Origin: Ligula intestinalis | Taxonomy: Eukaryota > Platyhelminthes > Cestoda > Diphyllobothriidea > Diphyllobothriidae | Assembly (NCBI GenBank): GCA_036362985.1 | Contig: JAYGXS010000005.1 | Coordinates: 54,049,331 to 54,113,330 of the forward strand | Direction of reading: 5' to 3' | DNA: 64,000 nt | In this document: positions 44,190 to 57,337 of the stretch, piece by piece | Position numbering within the stretch: position 1 is the first letter of the stretch | How the letters are laid out: every line of letters starts with the position of its first letter | Made by a program: the position numbers and the translations under genes | Notes under the pieces: model-generated | What the model saw: the letters and a program-made list of their open reading frames with translations, nothing else | Database searches by the model: none | What the model was told of the DNA's origin: nothing

Positions 44190-45985
44190 AGCATTATCTC
44201 ATTTCAGTTTATTTCAGTTTATTTGGTGAGGATAATAGGCAATGCCTTTGAAAAACCTATTAAGCACATGTACAAGCACCTTTAAAAATTTACCACTACT
44301 AACATAATATTGGCAAAAACGTGAGTAGCATTGTTTTTAATATGTCTGGTTTTTAGAGGTCAGACTTGGAGGGAGGAGAGTAGCATTGTTTTTTGCAATA
44401 TATGTCTGGTTTTTAGAGTGCAAACTTGGAGAGAGTAGAGGGGACGCATGTTATTATCCAAGCCTTGTTTGTACATCTGAAGGGAAGTGGCCTCTACGAC
44501 TGACTGTGGAAGGTTGTTCCACTGTTGTATGACACATTGTGTGAAGAATTCAGAGGGGAGGTTACGCTTGGACATTTTAGTGCGCAGCTTCATTGTGTGC
44601 CCACGGAGATGAGGCGAGAGGTGCCACTGAAACATACCTTCAAAGCGTAATCCTTTCTCAAGACCGTTTATTATCTTGTAAACTAGAATTAGATCCCCTC
44701 TTTGTTGGCTTTAATGCTGAGGGAATAAATTTAAGCATGCCAGTCTATCTATGTAAGTGTGGTTCTTTATACCCCCTACTAGCTTTGTTGTCCAACGCTG
44801 CACTTTCTCCAGACATGCTGTGTCCTTTGCTAGCTATGGCCGCCACGCCTGTATGTCATAATCTAGGTGTGGTCGAACAAATGTGCCATACACTCTGCCA
44901 AATAGATCTTCATCGAAGGCTAGAAACGCTCTTTTGATAGTGTGCAGCACTCCCGTCGCTTTATTTGCAGCTTTGGCAGATTGTAATGAGGGCTTCAGAT
45001 TACTCTGTATCCAAATGCCTAGGTCTTTTTGCGTAGATGCTATGGGAATTTGGATGTTTTTCAGGTGATATGTCCTGCTGCTCTGGGGGATAGGATAGTT
45101 TGTTGGACGCAGGTGGAGGACGGCACACTTTTTTACATTGAAATCCAGCAGCCATCTCTCGGACCACGTCTGCAGTTTGCAAAGATTATTTTGCAGAGCA
45201 TCTCGGTAGAGGACCGAGAACGGAGCCTTGAGGGACCCCACTAACTACGTCAGCCCAGTCCAATTTATCCTCACCAATGCAAACGCGACCGACTAAAAAT
45301 GAGCTGATCCAGTCCAAAATTTTCACCTTGGTGCCAAGAACTCTCAGTTTATGTAAAAGGCATTGATGGGGCACGCTGTCAAAGGCTTTGCGGAAATCAA
45401 TGTACACTACGTCCACTTTGAAGCCTTTTTCTACAGCACTTGTCCAGGCTTCAATTGAAGTCAGTAAATTTTAAAGGCAGGAGCGCCCTCGCCGACAGTC
45501 ATGTTGGAAATTTTGTATGATGTCACTTTCATCGCAAAATCTTAGTATGGCCTGATTGACAAGGACCTCCATCGTTTTGCAGGAAAGGCAAGTCAAGCTT
45601 ATGGGCCGAAAGCTGTTTGCAGACACCTTGCTTCCTCCCTTATATAACGGTACGATGTTGGCTGTCTTCCACTGCAAAGGCAAGTCCCCTGTTCTCATGG
45701 AAAGCTTGAACATAATTGAAAGAGGCACCGATAGCTCGGTTGATAGTTCTTTAATTATCAGTCCAGGGATCCCATCCCGTCCAGGAGACTTGTCTGGTGT
45801 GATGTGACTGAGGACACGTCTTACATCTGCGACAGAAAAGGTAACAGTTTCAATAACGGCTGTAACTTCACCCACTTCTACTCCCGAGTTGTTGTCGGGG
45901 GATTCCATCATAACCGCCGATCTGGAAAACTCTGACAGTAACTTTACTTTCCGCGGTCCTTCCTTTAATGCGTTTCCGAGGTTAT
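44190..45985 (-). pseudogene. CR1/Jockey-type LINE: reverse transcriptase, 3'-end copy
   Basis: The frame 45911-45471 (open upstream to about 45985) carries the entry motifs SHITPDKSPGRDGIPG, ANIVPLYKGG and FRPISLTCL. The frame 45416-45186 gives the catalytic A box VYIDFRKAFDSVPH and then SGVPQGSVLGPL. The next frame (45241-44834) resumes at LCKLQTWSERWLLDFNVKKC, the thumb, so the FADD-box segment is deleted. C-terminal signatures follow: KDLGIWI, RPHLDYDIQAW, then QQWNNLPQSVVEA at 44635-44360. The tail ends in AATAAACTGA repeats near 44190. The endonuclease is absent. In life this enzyme copies its own RNA at a nicked site. The missing catalytic box makes this copy dead. Confidence 0.9.
44325..44450. 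repeat. Local ~60-base direct duplication in the LINE 3' region
   Basis: GTAGCATTGTTTTT followed by ATATGTCTGGTTTTTAGAG and GACTTGGAG-type sequence occurs twice in succession. Confidence 0.75.
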
Positions 45986-46439
45986 CCCTTGCACTTACCC
46001 CAATTTTTGGAAGGGAAAAGAAAATTTCGAGTTCTCTGAACAGATATAATCACGAAGTTTCTCGTCTTTTTTAATGTTTTGTGTAAAACGACACCCGGAA
46101 ACAAAATTTTTTGGTCCGCAGCATTGAATAGCATAGGGAATTCCTTGGATATAAACAAACGTTGGATTTGGCCCAATTTTGCCCCCTTTTGCCTCAAGTT
46201 TACTGATCTGAATTCCTTTCTAGTAGATAGCATTTTGCGCTTCGAATCAACATAAAGAATGAAATAAACAACCACGTATGTGTGCTAAATCCCTTCCCAT
46301 TTTAATGCTGATCTTCACATTTCATCAGAGTTACAATCAACAGTGAATGGTTTTAACGATTGGAATCTCTAAAAACACCATAATTTATAGGTAAAATGTT
46401 TTGTAAATCTTCTAATCTGGTTCCTATATAGCCTGAAAT

Positions 46440-48030
46440 ATGTACTCTTATTATTTTTTGCAAGCAGGCCTGAAAATAGAAAATCGTCTAACGTGTGCGT
46501 CAGTAAAACTTTGCGGAAATCAGGGTCCTTCGTATGCTGTAAAATTGCCCCGAATGGCTGCCGCTGCTAAAATTCTCCGTGGGATCTTCATACGCGTTGG
46601 CTAAATTAATGCACAGAGTAGTGACAGGTTAATCTTAGTGTAGGTCTCCTAGAAATCTTTGGCCATCGCTGAACGTTTAAATAGCACTAGTGTGAAAAAA
46701 GAAGAGGCGAGTTCGATGAAGTAGTCAAAAGGAAATATGTGATCGCTGAAGCAGAACGTTTCGTTAAATTCAGTTTTGGTCTTTTGCTTGAACCACAGCT
46801 AATTTTTGGTGCTTTAGTGGTATGATTATTAGGACCGCGTACATTATAAACTGTGCACATCTTCGCAACGAAAGTCGTGCAGTCACAGCGACACAGGCGA
46901 ATAGTGAGCATATTAGTGGTTTGGCCCAAAACTTAAAGCTCCCCATACTCATTTACTACCCAAAACGTACAAATGTGGGAGTTATAAGTGAATTTAAACA
47001 GAAGATAATGATAGTTAATATAGAGAACAGACAAGGTTTCACTAAGGAGTCTGATAAATAACAGTATTCATTGCAAGCAATATAATCAATGAAACTTGAA
47101 GAAGAATTAATACGCTTCGGCAAATAGCTCATAAATCGGAGAAAGATTGTTAAACAAACAGATCGCGTAGCTGGACAGTTTGCTTCATAACTAAATAAAA
47201 CTCTCAGAGGAGAGCACATAAATTATGGAACTTTAATTAGCTAACATGGGGCACCCACATTGCAGGAAATCGGGGTCCAGCCTTTCAATACTGGAAGGAG
47301 CACTTTCTGCTTAGGATCGTACAGTATCCTGCAAGTACGATACACAGCCATTTGTCACTGTACTACCTTGTAAATAAGTCAACATGTTTGCATATATTTC
47401 CCACCTTGTCCTTGGTACGTGGACTTACCTTTAATATTCACGCGTGTCTTGTCTACGACAGCTGACAAGGTAGGAATACCAAGCCAGTTAATCCCCATCT
47501 GTTCACACTGCTTTTTACTTCATTGTATATAAATGTATTCAAAGATTGTAATCTCGCAAAACTATAACTTGAAGGCAAAAAGGTATTTTTGTCAATTATC
47601 TAACCTGGTTCCCATACAGCCGGAAATAAACACTCTAATTAACTCTTTTTAAGTGTGCCTAAAAAGAGTTAATCCTTTAATGTGCGCGTCAGTAAAACTT
47701 TACGGAAATCAGGGTTTGTAGTATGCCGTTAACTCACCTCGAATGGCTGCCGTTAGTCAAATTCTCCCTGGGACGTTCATATACGTTGGCTAATTTAATA
47801 CCAAGCTTAGTGGCCGGTTTATCTGAGTTCTAGCTGTCTAGAAACCCCTGGCTATCCTCGAATGCTTAACTGCTAACGATGTGTGTTCTGTCCTAGATGT
47901 ATGCGGTAATTAAGGAGGTTTTTGCCGTTTCCATACTGGCAGTTAGTGTTCAGGTACGTGCGCAGAAACCCTTGTTGACAGAAGCTAAGAGACGAGTTCG
48001 AAGAAGCAGGTAAGAAAAAATTAATGTCAT
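46440..48030. repeat. Direct repeat pair R6 flanking R5 and R9 copies
   Basis: Two similar blocks, about 46440-46740 and 47620-48030, share GCGTCAGTAAAACTTT, CGGAAATCAGGGT, CGAATGGCTGCCG and ACGTTGGCTAA, about 1.18 kb apart. Between them lie an R5 copy (46740-47220) and an R9 copy (47250-47560). This is either tandem duplication followed by insertions, or independent insertions. Confidence 0.55.
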
Positions 48031-48049
48031 CATTGAATCAAGAAGTTTA

Positions 48050-48091
48050 TTATCCCGACGTTTTGTGCTCTTACTCTAACTTCATCATTGC
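48050..48091 (-). repeat. PLE-tail-like sequence
   Basis: On the minus strand ATGATGAAGTTAG, then CACAAAACGTCGGGA and TAATAAAC, follow the layout of the other tails. The stem is poor. Confidence 0.3.
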
Positions 48092-48249
48092 TGAATTTTC
48101 AGCCATTCGCGTTCAATTTAAGCTGCCAGTTTCTCCCATGTTAATCTATTATCCACAAATAACCCGAATACGATTAGGTACTTAAGAAAACTCCGGCCAT
48201 TTTAATCGGTCTTTGCCATAATGTGTTAGCGCTTTGTTTAGGGTTTGTC

Positions 48250-49510
48250 TGTCAGTCGAAATGCAAGTGCTGCAAGTAAGTGCCTTACTGCTTTCTTTAG
48301 GAGTGTTTCGTTCGCTTTTCTATGTGGAAGGAGTTAATATTAACACTGTCTACTTCCCTTGAATCTCTTTAGTAATACAAAACACGTCATTTATGCAACG
48401 TATGCACATTTAAAAAAGTGTCTTAGAATCCAAGGAGAGCAGGATAAGAGAGCCGGTCTGTGCATATGCTCACGATCTACACGATAACGCAGTCCCATCT
48501 GCAGCAAGTGCCATTCACTTAAATTTACTTAAAAGTTTTAGAAAGTGTCAAACTAAAAAAAAAGTTCATGGGAATTAGATTTAGCTTATTATTATTAACA
48601 CAAAATCTAAAGAGCCAAATAAACCACATTAAAAAACTCTGGCGAAGGTACGCATCAACACGCCAACCTTTAAACTACGAAAAATTCCACCAAAGCGGAA
48701 CGAGGTTAGATTGAATATTCGAAAAGTGCGGAAAGACTACGAAGCGAAAATTATAGAGCAGGCCGTAACGAAGCCAAAAGTGCTGTACAGTTACATCAAC
48801 AGCAGACTAAAAAACAAAGACACAGTTGTAGTACTAAAAGGTGAAAACAATGAAGAAATCATAGACAATCTCGAAAAGGCAGAACGCCTTAGTAAGTTTT
48901 CTGCATCTGTTTTCATTGAGGAACTGCATTTTAATCCGACCAATTTCCATGCAGAGAGTAATGGCAGAATTATGTAGGACCTCCGTTTCACAGAATAATA
49001 TGTGAGCACTGAACTTATTGCGCTTAATGAAGCTAAGTCCCGGGTCCAGACAAAATACCAGCAAAGGTACTGCAAGAGCCAGTTTCAGAACTTTCCCGAC
49101 CGCTTACGCACATTTTTCAGTTGTCTTTTGATCGAGGCCTCCTCCCATCCGATTGAAAAGTTGCGAATGCTATGCAGGTTTATATTGAAGAAACTTGATC
49201 ACCTTAGGAGTTAAGTTCGACGCGGATTATGGGCCCAAGTAAATGGCTAATGGCTTCACATAAGAGTGTTTCTTTTTCTTTTCTAGGTGGAAGGAGTTAA
49301 TATTAACACTGTCTACTTCCCTTGAATCTTTTTAGTAATACAAAACACGTCATTTGCGCAACATATGCATGTATGTCTTAGAATTCAAGGAGAGCAGGAT
49401 AAGAGAACCAGTCTGTGCATATGCTCACTGGAATGATTGACATTACACGATTACGCAGTCCCATCTGCTGCAAGTGCCATTCACTTAAATTGACTTAAAA
49501 ATTTAGAAAG
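48250..49510. repeat. Direct repeat pair around a LINE fragment
   Basis: A ~250-base block starting GGTGGAAGGAGTTAATATT-type at about 48320 recurs at about 49285 with very few differences (GGAGAGCAGGATAAGAGA, GCAGTCCCATCTGC, AAGTGCCATTCACTT, AGAAAGTGTCAAACTAAA). The copies are about 0.96 kb apart and look recent. Confidence 0.8.
48650..48980 (+). pseudogene. LINE fragment: linker between endonuclease and reverse transcriptase
   Basis: The frame 48711-48977 reads VRKDYEAKIIEQAVTKPKVL, YSYINSRLKNKD and EKAERLSKFSASVF. That is the usual CR1-type linker (a YE--I run, KPK-Y-YI-S--K, KAE-L---F-SVF) preceding the RT fingers. It ends at TAG 48975-48977, before any RT motif. The fragment is clearly part of ORF2 of a LINE, separate from the copy at 44-46 kb. 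Confidence 0.75.
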
Positions 49511-49589
49511 TGTCAAACTAAAATGTAAGCGTTCATCAGAAAAAGATTTAGCCAATTTAATAGCAGTTTTAAAGCCTTTTAGTGGTTGT

Positions 49590-49975
49590 AACTCTGCATC
49601 CTTCCGAGGCACACATAAGACAACGCTCAACGTTTGGCCTGGAGCATAAGTGCGCCCCGATGTCATCCTACCACAGTCTGGTTTGACTGGTCTTTCCAAT
49701 CATTGCTCTGAGACCGACTCACATGAAGGCCGATCTAGGCGCTTGTGACAAGTTCCGCGTTGATTTCACATAGGATTCCACCCCGCCAGAGAGCGTTGTT
49801 GACGCTTGCGACAACGCCAAAATCACACACTTCAGAGGCCGACCTTCCGGATCGGACGCATGCCAGTCCAAGCGTCCACTTTCTCCTATCTATTTTCTCA
49901 TTCCTTTTGTATATAGTAAACTGTTCCGTTCACGCTTGTGTCCCGCTTCTTCTAAGGAACCGCGTCTGTAGGTCA
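49590..49975 (+). repeat. GC-rich dispersed repeat R4, longest clear copy
   Basis: It contains CCACAGTCTGGTTTGAC, ACATGAAGGCCGATC, TTCTCCTATCTATTTTC, ATAGTAAACTGTTCC and TAAGGAACCGCGTC, in the order seen at 27360-27540 and 25960-26030. Confidence 0.6.
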
Positions 49976-49979
49976 GATT

Positions 49980-50735
49980 TTCAAGAGTGTTACTATCTTA
50001 ACCTAATCCTGCGCGATAGCCTTACCTTGAAGTACATTAAATATAGCTTTCGTTACTCGCAGCATTATTATGTTTTACCTGACATTAGAGAATCCATATA
50101 TTTTGGAACTGATAAGTAAGGTTTTCTTTCCAAGATTTGTTATTTCCTTTGCTTATTTATTTTTACTCTGGCTAACTCCTTGAAACCGTAACTCAACACT
50201 ACGTTTGTACTGTGAAAGCGTTCATATTAAGTATTTCATGGATATAATTATCTTTAAATACTGAAAAATATAACTGTCTTCTCTATTTTTTGGAATTGTT
50301 TCCCAGTCTCGATTTTTCGTGGGATATAAGATATTACTTTTTAAATTATAAGGGATTTCGTAAAAGCGACCACTGCTGTTTAATGCCTTCTAGTACCGTT
50401 TCTACTGTACTATTTGGGATTGTAAGATGCCGACCTTCTGGCCTGTTTGGTGATGTAGGGAAAAGTAAGGTTTCATGTTCTCCTCAAAGAACTCATATGA
50501 CATAACTATCCAACTATATTGATGTCGGTTTGCCACCTAAGAATTTGATTTTTTTTTTATTTATCTTCAAATCCTCAATTTCAGTCTCGAATATTTATGC
50601 GTGCATGGGAAAAGTAATCAAAGAGGCCCCTGAAAGACGAGCGTATTGCTACTGTTTATCCAATGTAAGAAAGGTCTTTAATAATTCATCAGTTTATTAT
50701 TTTGTCTACGTTTCCTGTATCAGGAGGCATCAATT
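49980..50735. other. Unassigned DNA
   Basis: Frames at 50290-50505 and 50530-50748 show no domain. Confidence 0.4.
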
Positions 50736-50767
50736 GTTTCACCTTTGAGCCAGAGGTCATCTTCAGT
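50736..50767 (-). ncRNA. Hammerhead-like tail of another family
   Basis: On the minus strand CTGAAGATG is followed by the stem ACCT/AGGT and directly by GAAACAATTGATGC. An AATAATAAA run lies downstream. Box 1 departs from CTGATGA by an inserted base. Confidence 0.3.
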
Positions 50768-52794
50768 GGGTTTGCCGGAAAAACTTGACGTCTACAGCAG
50801 AAAATACCAGATGACGAGGTTCTGGTATTGAGTTGTGATTGAAATTAAGCAACGTTAGAGTCTACTGGGTTTATTGTAGAATAGGACGGGCCTAAGACAT
50901 GGAAAACTCGAAGATAAGACAACTGCCCATCCAGCAAATCTACAATAAAATTGCACACAGATTGTTAACTGGTGATGAGAGCGAAACTCAGGTGGTCTCC
51001 GTCAAAGTCCAGAGTTGAACATGATAAGCTGACAATGCCTTGTAAATCAACATTGCATACCCCATTCCACCCTTTCTACAAAATTAACAACTAATTCCTA
51101 TACAACTATCTGCTAGGCTGCTGAATTTTGATCCACTGCACAACTGTAAGAGGATTTCCCACACAGGGTAAGCGACCTTGAAGTGATAATCGCTATATGC
51201 ACCAGCTAAAACATTATGGACTTTTTTCCAGTAGACTAATAATATCATTTAAATGTGCAAAGGTCTAACACATGTATGGAAGTACGTTATGAGAGACTGC
51301 TAAGCCTTCATAACGAAAGTCTCGGCAATCCATCTAGTCACCTTATATTGAGGTTAAGATTTGCGAGGTATTTCTATATTCTTAGAACTAAAATTAAATC
51401 ACACACAGGGTATGTGCAACTAAATTATCTGAAATCTATCTTCTTAAACAAGCACCAACTACAAGGTTTCAGTGACTCGCGATTACATTGGTTTATGATA
51501 AGAAAATCTTGTGCTGTCGGCCGATTAACGCTTCTTTACTAATATTACGCGGGTATCTCAGTATTTATGTTAATCAGCTCATAAGTTTTACGAGAAAAGG
51601 CACCTTGAACTATTAATTTTGGAATTGGACCTTTACGGGTTTTTGCTTTTTAGTGATAAATACTTAGATGCACAGACCTTATCTCAGAATCCAAAAACGA
51701 TTTACTTGAACATTGCAGTGCTGAAATAACCACCCCAAAAACTCTTCGATAACTCTCATTTATAGCCATCATTCAGATTTTGCCAAAAAATACGCCTTTA
51801 TTTATGTATAAGGATTTTCTGTACTCTAGGCTGCCATCAAATGCTGTGCATTTTTATAATAAGCACTTAGGTCGTAGAGGCTGCAAATTATGAGTTGCTT
51901 CATTCTAAAAGAAGAGACCCCTGTTGGGTGGAAAAAGGCGTAAATTGTGGATAGATTCTAAGATGCTGCTTTATTTTATAGCCGAATTTATTAATATTAT
52001 AGCAAAACTACCTTCAACGGTCATTTAAACATTATACCTGAGTCTAGAACGCGGTACCTCAAAGACTTATTTTAAATAACCTTTAGAACAACATTTGGAG
52101 CAACTTTCCATTCCTAAAAATACAACTCCTTTTATTTTCACTTTTTTTGATGAAGTTTATCGCTCCTAATCCATTTCCCCAGTTAGAGGTCTCCTGTTAT
52201 CTAGATGCGCTAGATGAATATTTACTGTCTTGTCGTTTAAAAACTTTAAATTGACAGCTTGAGGAGAATTTGTTTACTTTGTAAGCCGGTGCGCATGATC
52301 GTATATCTAACCAGCCTGACGATGGGCTGTCACGAATGAAGACAGGCAAGGGCGGCGTTTATCCATTTTAGAAAATTCTACTGCATTTGAGCTACTTTGG
52401 CACACTCAAAATAGGTCTCTATGAGGCTGCCTTTAAACTGAAAAAAAATTCTTTGGTTTATGTTTAAGGCTAAAGTGACGTTTTCTTAAAAATCGTTGCA
52501 CTGATTTAAACGCGAAGTGTGTGGTGTTTATTTCTTGCATGTTAATAAACCAAACATGTGAAGAGCACGTTAGCTGCGAGAGGGCATACACTAAAACGAG
52601 CATTTTCTGTTAATAATGCTGCTTTCTCTTGTTAGGTTCATTAACTAGACATTCCTTATGCTCAGTTGGCCAGGTAGCATTTATGAAGAACCATCTTAAC
52701 GGACTTAGTGCTTGTTTTAGTAAACTCTCTCTCTCACTCAACATTTTTGGCAAGTCTGTAGTGATAAAATTTAGGGAACGATGTGTCTTATATA
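50768..52794. other. AT-rich unassigned DNA
   Basis: No recognisable gene, RNA or repeat is seen. Confidence 0.4.
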
Positions 52795-53190
52795 GTTGAA
52801 CAGCAGCAGAAAAGATTTCAGCGCTCTACAATGATAATAGGCAGGCCAGAATTTACGACTGGTTTGCTCAGTTCAGAAAAGACGACATTTCACTTGAAGA
52901 TGAACTTTGTTTCGGGTCATCTCTCAACGTCCACAAATCAAACATGAAGTTCACGATGGATTTGTTAGACATCAAAGGGGGGCGTCGTTGTATTATTTTT
53001 GCTCTTCATGGCACGAACGTGAACAAGCGTTTCTATTTGAAAATTCTGGAGGCAGTGTAAAAAAAACGACCTGAATTATGGTGATTGGCAGATTTTATGC
53101 TTCAGCATGCCAGCATGACAACAGTTTTTTTCTGCGCTTAATCATTCAACACAGCCTCCGTTCACACTCTATTCTATAGAACTTATGAAT
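52795..53190 (+). pseudogene. mariner-type transposase relic with internal deletion
   Basis: The plus strand reads ARIYDWFAQFRKDDISLEDE, the mariner N-terminal phrase (WF-RF--GDFSLEDE). It passes directly to DIKGGRRCIIFALHGTNVNK and RFYLKILEAV, the central block (KGV--HEFVP-G-TVN--FYL--L), then KKRPELW after a stop. The DNA-binding to first-Asp segment is missing. Near 53130 the remaining catalytic region is unreadable. Confidence 0.75.
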
Positions 53191-53579
53191 ACATTTCGAG
53201 AAAGTGTTTAAAAAACGTACATTAGGTTAAGAGGAAAATCTCTAAAGGCTCTTCAAAGCAGTAGTTCAGAAGAATCTTCAAAATTTGTAAAAAGGCCGGT
53301 TGAGTGGTGAAAACATTTAATTATTATTCTGAGCTGTCGAAATATTAAAGAAGTACGCCGTCAGAAATAGTCGCAACAACAAAACTGATTTCGCATGTGG
53401 ATGCAAAAGCCAATCAGTAATCAGGAAGGCCAGTCTCATGGTGACTGCTCATGGCTGTATATAACGACGTTAGTTCTATATATCTACGGTTTGAGTTTCC
53501 GTTCATAGCTGATGGTCTTAAGGGCTTCGAATTTAAGCTCATTGCCCACTTCGTACGTGCAGAAAGCAAACTGCGATTA
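53191..53579. other. Unassigned DNA
   Basis: Nothing is recognised. Confidence 0.35.
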
Positions 53580-53820
53580 TTCGTCTACCCATCAGAGTCA
53601 TTGCTGCAGGCCGAAATATACATTATGCGATGTCCAATATTGTCACGAGAAAGCTGTGCATAATGGCTATCCGAAGAGATTTATAAACCGTTTGACGCGG
53701 AAAACCCAAACTGGAACACCATCACCAGTAAAGGTGGCTCAAAAGCGACTGAAAACATTGTTGCGGGACCAGGGATTGGAATTGAACACCGACCAAAAGC
53801 TATCATGCGCCAGAAGCTCA
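53580..53820 (+). pseudogene. Possible PLE connector fragment
   Basis: The frame ending at 53823 contains NGYPKRFINRLTRK, similar to the NGYP--FI phrase between RT and endonuclease in the 34.1 kb PLE, preceded by a Cys/Tyr-rich stretch. No other PLE block was identified nearby. Confidence 0.3.
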
Positions 53821-56800
53821 TGAAGATCAGAGATCGACTAAACCCAAGGAGCAATCGGGGTAGTACATCACATAGCTACACTGTCCTTTTAACTGAAAAA
53901 GTCAGCCTTAGTGCATACTCGAATCACGCATACACGAATAAACGCTTAATGTATCCGGTCTTATTGTCTTACGGTTCTCAACCGGCATTCTACTTTACTC
54001 ACAAAACAGCCGGAAGTCGAAACTTCACATACATTTATGAATGTAAGCAAATGTTATAAACCGTGGTCGTTTCGTTGTGATGAATGAATCCGGTCTCATG
54101 GGCAGTCTTTTAAGGCTGTTGATGTGTTAGGTTGAATACAATCATTGAATAAATCAGTTTACACGCCCCTAGTACGGTGCATAATTCAAACTTAATCATT
54201 GTGTCTACTCTCATATCCAGTTATTTTGACCAGGTTCTGCAGCACAACACAGATCTCCAGCACTATAATCAAGGTCACGCTCCAGGTTAAACTCTCTGCG
54301 AGGTAGTAGTCGTTCTTGCAAATGTTTACAGAAACTATTCCAAACGGAAGACTATTGGGGGTTTTATGTCCTTTTAGAAAAATGCTCTTCTTATGTTTAT
54401 ATCTGCTTACAGTTTCAACATCAGTTAGAGTCAGTCAATTCTTCCCACTGCGCATAGCCAATTTGGTGCCGGGAAAAACTAATACATGAAAAAAGCATAA
54501 GTCTTCAATTTAGTTTGGTTCTTAGGAACTAAAATCCTCAGGCATTTTACTAATTCCAAACAATTTTTTGGTGCAGAGCTTCGATACTAAATGCGGAAAC
54601 AGATTACTCGAATAAGTTATCTACACTTGTCCACATGTTTATGCCCTTAGTTTGTAATCTTACCCTCGGGAACAGCTGAAAATGTTCCTCTGGGACAATA
54701 CTTTAAATGTTTTATCGTCCTCAATATGTCGGTGATCGAACAGCATGCTCTTAATCGTATGAATAGACAGCCCTGTTCAGAAGTACAGGTCATAACTTGC
54801 CAGAACATTATGCTAGCTTGGATATGAAGTCTGATCTCTGACCTTTATGTTTGTACTACTAAACTGAACTCCACGATGTGTGGTTGGGATTTAGAATCTT
54901 AACGTTACATAAACTTTTAAAGTAGGATTTAAATCCTCGCGAATTTTTTAACGCTGCACATCAAAAAGTGTACAATTGTCCGTGCGATGTAAATGGCACA
55001 AAAACATTTTTGAATATTGCATTTGGAAGGACGTTACAATGGGATGGGATAACAAAGAGGACTAAAAGCAGTTTTCGAATGCCATACTCGTTATTATGAG
55101 GAATTCTTGGCAGCCTGATCTTACAGGTTTAGAAAAATTTACCCCAGCGTTATCTTCTGTTAAGAGTATTTTTGAGACACTGTATGTAATAATGATTACA
55201 TATTTACCTGCGTGGGTGGCGTTTTTTTGCATTTACGCACCTCCCAGTTCAGGTGCCCTTAACAATGAAATCCTGAATAACCTTGTTCGTTTTATTATGG
55301 TTTTAAAAGACGTTAGGCCAGCCATCATAACTCGAAGGACATATCATTACGTAAACTTCAGTAAAAAGGAGTCACCCTAGCAACTGAAAGCGAGGCACTA
55401 CTGATTTACAAGCCAAGGAGTAGTTAATCGCTATAAAAACTTTAATTTTTAGACTTCACCCAGAATCAATAATTTACGGATGTAAGTTAAAAAGGATAGA
55501 TGGAAATGCGCGCAGTTTGGCAAAACTGTTTTACTCACTGCTGACTGCCTCTGGGCAGAAGATGGAAATGACGCGGTTATTGTCCTCAGAGGAGGATTAT
55601 CTGTAGGCTAAAAATTGATCTGAACTATCAAACTAAACCTGAAAACTGCTGTCATTACCAAAACGTACTCTGTGTGTTCGCATGCAAATTGCACCAAAAA
55701 TTATGACGACTTTCCGAGTGATAGGATATTTCATCGAAAAAAATCCGATGTTATTTCCCTAGTAGGTTCCGTAACCGCTTGGTGAGCCCCATCTACCGCG
55801 CTTACTTTAAATATTTGCAACCTTGGTTACTGCTGCCGCCTTACTGACTACTTGCCTCATAAAGTATTCTCACTGAAATTGAAAATTTTTAAACCAAAAA
55901 TTAATATTCTCCTGCCTTATGAGAACTTGGCGTGAGGAGTGCTGCAGGGCTGTTAATAAATAGCCACTTCAACACACTTTGTCGTTACTATTTTAGATTT
56001 ATAGGAGATTTCAGTGTGGCAGGTCTCAAAGGGTTTGTATTGCTACTTCTTTGTCAACGCAAAACAGCTAACAATACCGGACAAAGACTCATTTTTAATT
56101 TATGCAGTTCTGTCGGTACGTGCAATTAGGCTGAAGCTGTAAGCCATAAAGTAGTCTTCACGGTTATTTGACTGATTGTCAATTCACTTTTAACATTATT
56201 TTACTAGTTTTGCAAAACTATCAAAACGGATAAAAGGACGCAAACTCCGGTTATCACAATTCAAACTATGCGTTTTATGAAAAGTATTCTCATTGTATGT
56301 AGTATTAGAGGAGTATCAGTATGCAAACTATTGAACTCCAGTAATTCTGGTGTGAATGAAGGCGGACGCATTTTTGAACAAAAAATGAAAACCCTCTTTT
56401 GTGCAATGTGCACCAAATGACCCCTTACAACTGCATAGTTCAAATATCAAATGAAGAAAACATGGACATAGGTTGAATTGGCTAAAAAATTTCCAATTGG
56501 TCAAAAGCATTTTTTTGAAAAAAAAACGTGTTTGTCATGGCTGAAGCCTGGAAACATTCCGGCCTGCTGAAAGTTGAATGTTAATCAGTTAAAATTCAAA
56601 TGAACGCAACGGTCCAAATCCCTTGGTTATGTGATTTCAACTTGATACTTTCACGTCGCCAGCAAGCAGTTTATTGTATTACATTGCTGGGTGCATATCT
56701 TTTGGTTATTCTTTAGCATAAACAATGATAACATGTATAATTGTAGGGCCATTGGTACTATATGTTTCCCATGAGCATAATCAGAAACCGAACCTAAGGT

Positions 56801-57337
56801 AATAACCAGGCTTATTGAAAAGGGCTACCATTTCAAATATTTCATTGTACACAATCAGAAATTGGTCGCTTAGGGAAAAAAGGCTTATAGTGTTTAAGTA
56901 AACGCTCGGACAAACAGTCTTTCTTTCATCATTTTTTTCAATCAGTTTTCCTTTTTTGTCTCATATGTCCATGTACCTGACAATCAGTTTGCCCAAATTC
57001 TATGTTTGGAGTTTAACTTGTTAAACTAGGTCTGTCATGCATTTATCAAAAGAGACTGGCATATTATAGGATAACCCTATAAAACTTCTTCATTTAGGGT
57101 AAAAGACTACTACAGTAGTTCTTATCTTAGATAATCCACATCCATCAGATCGACAACCATGAACATAGCATGATCTTTTCATTAATTTTGATACCTACTT
57201 TCGGAGGAGCTGATCCATAGTTCTTTAAGCTTTGAATAAAAAGGCTTTTTGCTCTACAGTCATAAGAAGCATTATACTCTGAAATGACGAATGAAAGAGA
57301 ACGTTAGCATTTCAGTTATGTTTCGGTATAGAAGATA
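53821..57337. other. AT-rich unassigned DNA
   Basis: This 3.5 kb stretch has only short frames without domains. No repeat partner was recognised. Confidence 0.4.

Noticed and set aside
52315..52350. Another hammerhead-like site (CTGACGATGGGCTGTC)
   Set aside because: No GAAA box follows and there is no AATAAA-type tail.
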